Shown piece by piece: positions 46,770 to 58,700 of a DNA stretch of 64,000 nucleotides; within the stretch, counting starts at the first letter, position 1, and each line of letters begins with the position of its first letter. Source of the stretch: Mytilus galloprovincialis (lineage: Eukaryota > Mollusca > Bivalvia > Mytilida > Mytilidae); the NCBI RefSeq assembly GCF_965363235.1, contig NC_134845.1, forward strand, positions 82,723,913 to 82,787,912. The letters run 5' to 3'. The notes below the pieces were generated by a model. It had not been told where the DNA came from, ran no database searches, and saw nothing but the letters and a program-made list of their open reading frames with translations. The translations under genes were made by a program, and so were the position numbers.

Positions 46770-47830
46770 TTTGATTTGATTTTTTGTCCAATACAAGAAT
46801 ATATATGGCTTACGGGTGGGGATCTCCACCATTTACAAGTATTCAAACAGGAGGGGTGGTGGTAACCCCCAGAGACTTTACCTACATTTCATTTGATTTG
46901 TTTTATTGTCCCATACAAGAATATATGTGGTTTAGGGGTGGGGATGTTGACCGTTTACAAGTTTTCAAACAAGAGGGGGTGGGTGACCCCCTCGGGACTT
47001 CCCTTTTATTTCATTTCATTTGTTTTATTGTCCCCTACAAGAAAAATATGGTTTAGGGGTGGGGATCTGGACCATTTACAAGATAATAGCACATTCTCAA
47101 ATTGAACGGGGTGGGGGCAACCCCCAGGAACTTCCCTTTAATTTCATTTGATTAGCTTTATTGTCCCATAGAAGTATATATATGGTTTAGGGGTGGGGAT
47201 GTTGACCGTTTACAAAGTTTTCAAACAAGAGGGGGTGGGGTGACTCCCTCGGGACTTCCTTTTTATTTCATTTCATTTGTTTTATTGTCCCCTACAAGAA
47301 TATATATGGTTTAGGGGTGGGGATCTGGACCGTTTACAAAATAATAGTACATTCTCAAATTGAACGGGGTGGGGGTGACCCCCAGGAACTTCCATTTAAT
47401 TTCATTTGATTAGTTTTATTGTCCCATACAAGAATATATATGGTTTAGGGGTGGGGATGTTGACCGTTTACAAGTTTTCAAACAAGAGGGGGTGGGGTGA
47501 GCCCCTAGGGACATCACTTTTATTTCATTTCATTTGTTTTATTGTCCCCTACAAGAATATATATGGTTTAGGGGTGGGAATCTGGACTGTTTATAAGATA
47601 ATAGCACATTCTCAAATTGAACGGGGTGGGGATGACCCCCGGGGACTTCCCTTTAATTTCATTTGATTTGATTTATCGTCCCATTCAAGAATATATATGG
47701 TTTAGGGGTGGGGATCTGGACCGTTTACAAGATAAAAGCATATTCTCAAATTGAAGGGGGTGGGGATGACCCCCAGGGACTCCCCCTATATTTCATGTGA
47801 TTTGTTTTATTGTCCTATAATCATTTCTGA
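46770..47830 (+). repeat. Satellite of eight units in two alternating types
   Basis: GGTTTAGGGGTGGGGAT anchors recur at about 46806, 46929, 47050, 47184, 47308, 47442, 47565 and 47699. Type A units (about 123 bp) end TTTTCAAACAAGAGGGGGTG. Type B units (about 134 bp) end ATTCTCAAATTGAACGGGGT. The order is A A B A B A B B. Frames across the array are repeat artefacts. Confidence 0.85.
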
Positions 47831-48087
47831 AGACTGCATGTATCTATCACTTACAGTTTTTAAGTTATATTCATTTGAAAAATTTAGAAAATAAAATCCC
47901 ATAGGGTTCTATAGTAAACCCCTCCCTCCTTTCTACCCACCAAAATACCCCTTAATAGACCCCAATGCACAAACGAAACATTGATGGCTCACCTAGACAT
48001 GTTAGTCTAACATATTGTAAAATCCTAAGTAAATCTGACAAGCCGTTTAGGAGAACCGCTGCGGACAAGTTCATTTTTAAAGTGGCG

Positions 48088-48122
<35 letters not shown>

Positions 48123-49374
48123 AGAATAATAAAAATAATAAGAACTGACCAACAACAATAAGTCTCCAAACTTTGTTTGGGAGACTTAATTACAACATAT
48201 TTCATAATACATTCAGTATACATTTTTATATTATACATCTTCAGAAATAAATCTTTGTTTATTGCAATTTTAAATCAGACAAGCATCTTTTCTACCTTTT
48301 GAATAAAAATTGACAGCTTAGACAGCACATTATTATTACAATATTTAAGCATACCCAGTACTTTTTTAACATTTGGACATTTTAAATAATATAGAGGTAT
48401 GAACTTCCCCCTTAAATCTTTAACTTCACAATTGGTACACATACATTATATAGTGGTACACATCCCCAAGACCAGCTTTACAAAGTGGACAAAGTCTCTC
48501 ATTTCGTGGTACATTTCTCCATCTTCCTGTTTCAATGGGAAACTTTGTATTACATACCCTTAGTTTACATATATTAACTCTATGACTCCGCCTCAATTTT
48601 AACAGATATGGTTCTAAGCAAAACTCTTCTTTGAAGTGTAAATAAAATCCCCCCCCCCCCCCCCTTGATGAGTTATTTCGATTAGAATATGCCTTTAAAC
48701 CAGTAATTATGTACAGTTTTTTTTAATAAAAATGAATTCGAAGGTATAGATAAATACTGTCTGAAAACAAATTGTATATTGTCACACGTATCCTCTCAAC
48801 TTCTATCGTACATGTAGGCTGTTAAGTTTTTGTACACTCTACTTTCCAGTTTCAGTTTCATGTCATTCACGGGTTTTGTAACCCCCCCCCCCCCCCCTTT
48901 TTATCAGTTGTATGGGAATCTGAAATTAACAAAAAAAAAGAACAAAAATCTAAAATGATCCATATAAGGATTTGTATAGTAACAATGTCTATAAAGTAAC
49001 AAAAATAAGAAAATAACTCGATACATACATGTTTAAAAAAATAATTGTTCCGATATTTTATGTGACGAGTAGTAGTGGTGACTAGCGAAGTCTCGCAGCG
49101 TAAGAGAAAATGACGAACCACGATATTCCTATCCTTCTTACTAGACAAATCATTGGTCCATATGAGTTGGATTTGCTATTTCTTAGGATAGAATTATTGT
49201 GGATAAAGGAAAACTGGATTTTTTTATATTTGATTATTTTTATCATTTAAATTCGTTGTTAACTTATACTCTCGAAATTCGAAAAAAATATATCACACGA
49301 AAAATAATTGATCCATGACAATTTAGACGGAAAACAACTTGTGGTACCATTTAACATCTTAAGTTTTTTTTGGA
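47831..49374. other. Intergenic stretch with simple repeats
   Basis: A GAA/GAG microsatellite with conserved flanks lies at about 48075-48130 (GTGGCGGAAGAAGAAG, then TAAGTCTCCAAACTTTGTTTG further on); the poly-Ser frame over it is not a gene. C-runs of 14-16 bases sit near 48650 and 48885. No gene seen. Confidence 0.45.
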
Positions 49375-49519
49375 AAGTATTCATACCTTTTGAACTAAAA
49401 AAAAATGTTGAAGAAGGCAGATATGTTAACTTTGTGATAAACAATACATTCAGAAGTGTGAAATACATAAAATCGGATAATTCAATTCCTCTCCGTGTTC
49501 GATTTGGTCTCACTGCAGG
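49375..49519 (+). CDS. Possible orphan exon on the plus strand
   Basis: A frame between an acceptor-like TTTTTTTTGGAAAG and the donor CAG|GTAAAT reads FIPFELKKNVEEGRYVNF and then SDNSIPLRVRFGLTAG. It resembles an extracellular beta-sandwich segment, but no neighbouring exon was found and the family is unknown. It could be chance. Confidence 0.25.
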
Positions 49520-49721
49520 TAAATGCAGCCAATTCTTGTAGCGGGTGCTCAATAATAAGAGTCGGAACAAATAAATTACACCGCTTATGAACGAAAATAT
49601 ATGTACTCAACCGAACTGCAAACACTTTTAGCATCTTACCATGTATAATATAATAAAAATAAATTACATAAAGTTCTAAAATGACCCTCCTTTTTCCCCT
49701 CAAATTTATCATTTTATTTAC

Positions 49722-52700
49722 CTCTGTTTCTGCGCATGTTTTGAACCTGTAATGTTGTAGTATGTACACTAGTGCATATTTGGCTTCTACCTGCGCCAGA
49801 CGCATGCCAATACAGCTTCGAGGTCCATGGCCAAATGGTAAATAGCTGTAAGGGTGCCTTTTTGCTTTGTTTTCTGGTGTAAATCTGAAATATAAATTGT
49901 GTTTGACCTACTTAAACATTTAAAACAAGCAATTTAATTATGCGAATTCGTGTTAAAACGAATGTTTGATCGCCTGGATGGGGTTTCTTCAATTGTGTAT
50001 TCTTTAATATTTTAAAGCCATTTTTCTTTATTCTTTATAAAAATACATTATTCTCATCTTTTGATATTTCAGAAGTCCATATATTATATATAGATTCCTC
50101 AATTGCAACAAGTGTATTACGATATTTCTCCACTCGAGACAGTTAAATTAATATTTAGAGAACGAGGCTTGCCGAGCATTTTGAATAATTAAAATTTAAA
50201 ACTGTAGAGAGTGGAGAAATATCGTAATACACGAGTTACAGTGGTGAAATCTGTTTCTCTTATGATTTTATCCTTCCTTTTCAAAGATTTGAGGAAAGTT
50301 GTGTACTGTTGATGTGACGTCATTAGGCATGGTCGCCTTTTTGTCATGACGGTACAATAAGAAAATTAAGAAGAAAACAAGAAAATTTAACGTCACAATT
50401 AAATTTCAACCAATCATTTGCCGAGAACAGACGTTTCACTTTTGAGGAGAAATATTTTTCTCACACCGGTCAGGAAATGTGAAAATAGCACAACAATTAG
50501 AGAATCTCTATTCTTCATTTTTATGCCCCATTTATCGGCATTATGTTTTCTGATATGTGCGTCCGTTTGTTGGTTCGTTCGTCTTTCTTTTCGTCCGTCC
50601 GTCTGTCCCACTTCAGTTTAAAAAAATTAGGTCAAGGTAGTTTTTTATGAAGTTGAAGTCCAATCAACTTGAAACTTAGTACATGTGTTCCTTATGATAT
50701 GATCTTTTTAATCTTAATGCCAAATTAGAGTTTATCCCTTATTTTATGGTCTATTGAACATAGAAAAAGATAGTGCAAATCCGTGTACTATGGACACATT
50801 CTTGTTTGTCCTGTTTTTCTCTATTATTTATATTTATAGCTCTTAAATTTCTTCATGTGCATTATTCTCTATTCTGTAAACCGTATCAAAATCTTCATCT
50901 ATGTAAAATATTTAGAACTCAGATTTTTTTTATATTTCTATATATCGGAATATTGACAATGTTATTCATAGCTTTAACTAACCTTTCGGGGTCAAATTTG
51001 TCAGGTTCTTCCCAGAATTCCGGATCTCTGTGAATTGCATGTATAGGAATCATTATCTCTGCATTTTTGGGGATTTTATATCCATTAACAGTCATATCTT
51101 TCTCAACATGTCTGTCTGTTCTTAAAAAAAAACTCAATCGAAAAATTAGGAAAATTCAAATTAAACAAACAATAAAAAGGTCAGATATTAAGAGAATGAT
51201 CAGTTTACAATGTGACATGTCGGCAAATACATGTTAAAATATGGCATATACTAGACTTGTGCAGTTGATAAAATATATTTCAACTAATTTAACATGCCCA
51301 ATGACGCTATATGAAATAAGATTAACACAGGCATTTATTTCATAAAAAAATAAACGGAGAATATGCCCCCGTTTGTCCTATAACCCAAGGACGGCAATTT
51401 AAAAGTTAAAGTTAAACCTTGATCTGTCTTTTGTAGAGATAACTATTGTAAATAAGTTTGATAACATTTGATTCAGACAAACCAAAGTTAGAAAACGGAA
51501 ACTTATACGGAAGGACAAGTGTAACAATTAATGCTCCCTCCGCTGCAGGGCGTAAACTTGTTTTCGACCATTGTACATGTGTTATTGTGCCATTTTTGTG
51601 TGCTTGTCTTTTATTTTTGCGTATGCATTTTGTCTTTCGGATGGATGTATGCCGTTTTGTTTTTCTTTATAGGTATAGTTATTAAGTACTCAATATCCGA
51701 GTGCTCACTTTACTTGAGCCGCGTATTTTCGGAACGTTTTACTGTATACTTGAAAAGTACATGTATTTTTCTCCAGGACCTGGTGAGTATAGGCGTTATG
51801 TTTCACCGTCTACCCGATTACGTACATTTGTACCTTACTCCTGGCGCATATAGGCGCAATGTTTCACTGTCTACCTGATTACGTACCTTCCCCTAGTGCG
51901 TTTAGATTCAATATTTAATTGTCTACATGATAACGGCGAAGTGTACGTAATTAAACTACACAATGGATTTTTTTAAAATTTTACATGTAGATTCTGCTTG
52001 TAAAAATAAATCGGAAAATAAAATAAAAAAAGGGGGTAACCGTTTTCGTTTATGAGATACGAGCTGTTGAAGTTAACAGCATCATACATCAAAATTACAA
52101 AGGATATATAGGGAAAATCGTGAAATTCGGCAGGAATTGTTACATTTCCAAGATTTTCTATTATATTACACAATCGATTTTTTTTTAAATTTATGAGACG
52201 ATTCTAAAATGTCTGAGGAATCGATTGGTGCAAAGAAAGTCCTGAGCAACCGTGCTACTTTTCAAGCTATACCCTGTTAAAGTTGAATCTTGAGTGTAAA
52301 AAAAAACAAAAAAAACAACGACAACGTTATTGACGTCGTCGCAACAGTTACGACGCTTCATATAGTCCTATATATTATGAAATATATATGGGTCATTTTC
52401 AAAAAAATGTCGAATTTTGAAATTGAAAAAAATATTAAAAGTTACTTATTCAAACAACCCTCTACATAAGCAAATCAAAACAAACAGTACTTTAAGAACA
52501 ACATATTAAAAGATGCAATCTTAATGATGTCATACAAGAATATGTTGAAACATTTTTTGATCGGTGGTACATTATTTTGTCTATCCTGTTACCATTTTCA
52601 AAAGAAATTTTTGGTTATTAAGAAAAGGTTTAGATAAAATGTTAAGCTTGTTTTACGTAGACAATTAGATGGTTTTCAAGAGAATAAACTTCTATATATA

Positions 52701-55700
52701 TTCATTCTGTAATATGATAGATTATTTGCCAATTTTCCAGGTTGTACTGAAAAATGCCTCTTAAAATTGGTTTTCAAAGGTTGTAAAAATTACCACCAGT
52801 AATGCAAGTCTAAGATAGCAATTTATATTGTTCGGCATTTTTTCACCCTTTCAAATAAACCCAACATCAAGTAAATCCCTCATAAGTTAGTTTACTTTTC
52901 TCTATATTTCATTGGTAACAGGAACGTACGTTTCTGATATATTACTACATAAAAGTCTATCCTGTTACCTTTTTGTCTATCATGTTACCGATATCAGTAT
53001 TGCACCTGCGAATGCTTGATTTGGAAGATTAAGACGTTATAACCTTAAGATGACTTCAAACAACGAAATATTTCATTCGTTTTGCACCTATATGTTAAGA
53101 TAAAAAAATTAACGACGTTTTTGTCTACAATTGTCTATCCTGTTACTGTAACCATAGCAACCGTAGTAACAGGATAGACATAACAGGATAGACAAATTTC
53201 TTCGTTTTTGATTGCTGTTGTGAAATAACTACTCCCTTTGGTGAAGTGATTATGTTTTTCTATTGGGAATTTGGTTTCCAACACGTTATTGCACTTTTTA
53301 CAAGTATACTGTTGGTGTATTTAATCAAAATTGGTGGTAACAGCATAGACATGAAAAAAAGTACGCTTTATTTTTTTCACTAAATGTCTTGAAATTTCTT
53401 TTCTCTACACTGTCGTTCAAGAAAAGAGGCGTTTTAAATGTAAAGATTACTTTGTACTTTTGAGATCAACACTGACTGATTCAATATTCATAGGTAGAAT
53501 AATTTAACGACTGATTTAAGTAGCGGTAACAGGAAAGACATGAACCTCCTGTACGCAGATTCGATTTAGTTTGTAGATAATATGTTACATACAATGATAT
53601 AGAAGCTACGATTTTTCGTTAAAGTAATATTTAACGTTCTTAAAAAGTCCCTTTTGCAGATATCAAGCCGATCAGAAAATCGCAAAAAAATCATTTGAAA
53701 TGTGATTTTCTGACACTGTACGCAGACAAATACCCCCAAAATGGGTCTTAAATGCAGTTTAATCTTATCAAAATAGATGTGGTGTGTTTATTATTAATGT
53801 TCTGAATCACAAATCTGACAAGCTTTCATTTAAACCATTACAACTGAAATTTCCATTAGAAATAAAAAAGTTAGCATGGGTGTACTGAAAATTCGACATT
53901 TTTTGAAAACGACCCGTATACCGTTTTGTTGGAGTTCGTGTTGCTCGGTCTTAAGTTCTTTATATTACGTTTTGTGTACTTTTGAATTGTATTTGTCTAT
54001 TATATTCGGGTGTGTGCGGAGATCGCCAAGCTAGAAAACGGTTGACATTTTCTTCATTATGAACTAGAACTATTTTCGACCTCGGTGCCTTATTTTTTGT
54101 TAAAATCTAAACACTGCGATGTGTTTTCAAAATCTTTGTTCTCATAAAACTTCATTTCATCAAGGTCTCTTCTCAGAATATCAGCCATCTGTCTGGCACA
54201 GGATAACAAATGGGATAACAAATGAATATTTAAGTAAATTTAAGTTGTGTGGTAATTCTTAGTACATTTGGGTAAATTAATCTTATCTTTGTGCCGCATA
54301 AGCATCTCTATAATTCAACACATTCCTGAGCCACGACATTATATATTTTATGCATCGCATGCGCTTCTTTTTATCACAATCCAGACCGGCTAGTAACCGT
54401 TGTATAACTTTACACGTCTGAATATGGCATGGTATTGGTTGCAAAAATTCGATATTTTTCATTTAAATGCAATATTTTATATTTAATTGGTATATTTCTT
54501 CATTTAAATGCAATATTTTTTCATTTGAATGATAAATTTTTTTATTTAGATGCAATATTTTTTATTTATAAATGGTAAAATGTTTCATTTAAATGATATA
54601 TTTTTTCATTTAGATGCAATATTTTTAATTTAAATGGTATAATTTTCCATTCAAATGGTATAAAAAATCATTTTTTTGCATGCAATATTTTTTATTCAAC
54701 TGGTATAATAGTTTTTTTTATTTATATGCAATAATTGCATCATGGGAAATTCTTTGACGCCTAAAGGTCAAATTTGCAACAACGTTTGTGATTGGTCGGT
54801 ATTTATTTGGATTTTCTCCCCCTTTCTTTCTGAACTTGAGTGACCAAGAATTGAAAAACGCGTCAGCCTCAAAATATCGCCCATCGAACTAAAATTTGGC
54901 GTTCTTGCGAGTTCGTGCACTGGCAATTAATGCTAATAATGGCCAGACAGAGCAAAAAATGCGAGTGACAAGTAATAATAATTAATTTGACACACAACTT
55001 GATCATGGATAGAAACAGATGCCTGCGTGCATTGCAAAACATCTCCAATAAAAACCCTTTCTGAAGAAACTCCCTACAGTCTTCACATTGAAATAAAAAA
55101 AAAAACAACATATACATAGCTAGTCCCCCCTTCCCCTCTAAGTCCAGATACATGTTATCATGACGTTCTTTGTGCTACATGTATATTATTTTTTTTTTAC
55201 TTTTCTTGATCCTCAGAGACGTTGTAGGTGGGCAAACATGAAAAAAGAATAAAAAGCCTTTCAGGACGTTATAATTATTTGAACTAAGCCACCTCTTTTT
55301 TGCTACATCTTGTTTTTAAAGCAGCTCTTTTGCTTTCTTTGGCCGGACATTTCGACATCGAAATCATTGGTCAAATATGTACTGATTTGTTCGACCTGTG
55401 CAGAAAATTCGCCATAATTAGAAAACTAAAATAATTGCCAGAGATTAGGAAATTAAAAAGTTGCCATAAATTAGGGTTTTAAAAAATCCGCCATAGATTA
55501 GGAATCTAAAAAATCCGCCATAGATTAGCAATCTAAAAAAATCCGCCATAGATTAGGAATCTTAAAATTCCGCCATAGATTTGGGATGACATGACGTCAT
55601 ATTTACCATAGATTAGGATTATGCCATAGATCTGGAACCCACCATAGATTTGAGTCCTACATATATATATATATTTTAAATTCAAAAAATTGAATTTAAA

Positions 55701-58700
55701 TACACATTTCTCTATCTATGTGTATGCATATTTCATCTATTAATTTGTAAATGCATATGCATTAATAAACTGCAGTCAAATATCTAAGGTGCTTATCATA
55801 TTCTTGCAATTGTAAAAAAAAATATATAATTATATACATAAATATCTTGTAATTGGTTGCTGTGTGTACATGGGAGAAAAATACCCTTATATCTAATCAG
55901 TTGGGGCTGCATCATATTTTTATGCAGCTCAAAACACTACATCTGTTTAAAGGGGAATAATCCTTACAGAAATTGATTGTCTCCAATATTACTTTCTCTT
56001 CCATGTGCATGCAATAACTGTTCAGTGTTCTGTAGTGATGTATTTTATTTTATTATTTCATTGTTATAACACAAATCTACGGTGACAGAATGCGGCCATG
56101 AAAGGAAAAAAAATATGTTGTTCCTTCAAGATACTATGTCGTTCCCTCAGGATGCTATGTCGTTCCCACAAGATAGTTATCTCGTTCCCTCAAGATACTA
56201 TGTCGTTCCATCAAGATAGTTATCTCGTTCCCTCAAGATAGTTATCTCGTTCCCTTAAGATACTATGTCGTTCCCTCAAGATGTTATATTGTTCCCTCAA
56301 GATAGTTATCTCGTTCCCTAAAGATACTATGTCGTTCCCTCAAGATAGTTATCTTGTTCCCTCAAGATAGTTATCTCGTTCCCTCAAGATACTATGTCGT
56401 TCCATCAAGATGTTATGTTGTTCCCTCAAGATGCTATGTCGTTCCCTCAAGATACTATGTTGTTCCCTCAAGATAGTTATCTCGTTCCCGCACAATTTTA
56501 AAATCTTGAGGGAACGAGATAACTATCTTGAGGGAACAACATAGTATCTTGAGGGAACAACATAACATCTTGAGGGAACGACATAGTATCTTGAAGGAAC
56601 GAGATAACTATCTTGAAGGAACAACATAACATCTTGAGGGAACGACATAGTATCTTGAGGGAACGAGATAACTATCTTGAGGGAACGACATAGTATCTTG
56701 AGGGAACGAGATAATTATCTTGAGGGAACGACATAGTATCTTGAGGGAACGAGATAACTATCTTTACCAAAAGTTAAGAAAATATCTATTCCGATATAGA
56801 TAATATAGATGATTTTGATAAATTGGTTTTATGTCTTTCGTGTCCGTCAACTATGTAGTATGCTGCTCTATTTGTTAAAAAGTCATGATCGCTATGAGGG
56901 TAACCTCAACAACTGCATGATAGATACATATGTGTACAATGTTTGTTCTTTCATTGGGGGTGTTTTATAAATGTAAATATAACGGACTTTGATGAGACTG
57001 TCATCAACGTGAGAGGGTTAGCACTATAAAACCAGGTTTAATCCACCATTTTCTACATTTGAAAATGTCTGTACCAAGTCAGGAATATTACAGTTCTTGT
57101 CCATTCGTTTTTGATGCGTTTTGGTATTTGATTTTGCCATGTGATTATGGACTTTCCGAATTGATTTTCCTCTAAATTCAGTATTTTTGTATTTTTACTT
57201 TTTTTATGTATTGTAAACTTATTTTGTTGTTTTATATATACCTCCAATCCAATTGGGGTAATCATGTGCATTATTGAATAAACTAAACTGTTTGTAATTT
57301 GTGAACAAGAAGCTGACGGTTGAAATTTTAGACTTTTAACGGTAATCAAATGTCAAACAAGGAAGTCTATCCCGTTGACTCGTGCGTTTTTGTTAATAAA
57401 ATTTCGAATATCTTTTTTTACCCTTCTATTACCGATAAAATTACACCAACAAACACATAAACAAACAAACAAATCTCTTTTACACATTCCCCATTTCCCC
57501 AAATTGTCTCTTTGACACATTCTGCATTTCTATTCTCAATTCTAAATATTAATAAAATTTATTCGAACTTTTACATATTTGTGTGCCTTTGTGTGTATAT
57601 AGTAAATGTTTTACATGTATACATACCTCTTTTCTTCCATTTCTCTGGGTCCTTTTCATACTGGTGAACAGCCTCGTCGTCATTCACATCTTTGTCGTTA
57701 TGCGCATTCAGCATCATCTGCAGCAGATCTTTTGGTTTCTGAAAACATGGAAACACAAGCATTATGTCATAACAATTGTATTGTTAAGATATAAAGTTCA
57801 GACTTGTCAAAAATTTAACTAATAAATACCTGTGTCACTATTAAAAATATTATTTTAGTTTATAAGTGAAAAACTACAAAGTTAACGAAATTTATGAAAA
57901 GTTTGAGAATTAGCAGTTTAGCTTACATTGCACCCTTTTGCTAGTCAAACTGGAGCACATGCATAGAAAGATAATAGGGAATTCATATAACTACAGTTGT
58001 CCGTCATACCATGAGTTTCAGCTTTTAGAAAATGGAAATCTAAGTTGAGAGCTGATGTGAGGAGGGGGAGTGCTTTTTATTTTTTGTAAATGTGTAACAG
58101 TTGATTGATGTGTAATATTTATATTTTAAAATTCGATTGCTTTATGTCGGGCTTGTACTTTTCAAAACTTCTGACCTGGACAGTTTCATTCCGCATACCA
58201 ATAGCTGTTTTGACAACAGATTTGAAAAAGTCCATTATAGTTCGGTTATTATTCGGTGATATGTTAAACCAGTTGAAGATGATGTCAACACTTGGAAAGG
58301 CCACTACAAAAGATAATTAAAGTTTGCATAAGATACTATATGAAATAAATGGAAATTTTATACTTAAATCAATGTACGTGGAAAATTATTTTAGTGCAAA
58401 AAATCTGATAGTTTCTTTAAATAAGAAAATGTCCGTCTTTATTTTATCAAGGTGTTTAGATACTAAGTTATTATAAAAACTGAATCTTAAGAGGTAATAA
58501 CTATAGTAATCAGAAACTACCCTCAACATAGCTTCCTAATGTGCACATGGTTTGTACTTAAATGAACAACATTGGTAGAACATGATCTGCATAGTCGTCC
58601 ACAGGACTTTTGATTACTGCCACCTTTTCGTGTGGGTTGTATTGCTCAAAATTGCTCCGGTTATATTATTCTTGTTGTTTTGGCTTTTGCCTCACCGAGT

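Noticed and set aside
46784-47666. Several 70-90 codon frames with repeated phrases
   Set aside because: Translations of the two-type satellite; the phrases repeat with the satellite period.
47952-48158. Poly-serine frame
   Set aside because: Translation of a GAA/GAG microsatellite on the opposite strand.
49460-49560. IPLRVRFGLTAG on the plus strand resembles the expected C-terminal end of a CYP3-type P450
   Set aside because: It is on the strand opposite to the P450 exons, so it could serve only after an inversion. The similarity is short, and it is kept only as a weak orphan exon.
56114-56765. Regular 21-22 bp units with varying spacers look like a CRISPR array
   Set aside because: The units are contiguous minisatellite repeats with only three recurring variants, inverted in the second half, in a eukaryotic intron. 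There are no unique spacers and no cas genes.
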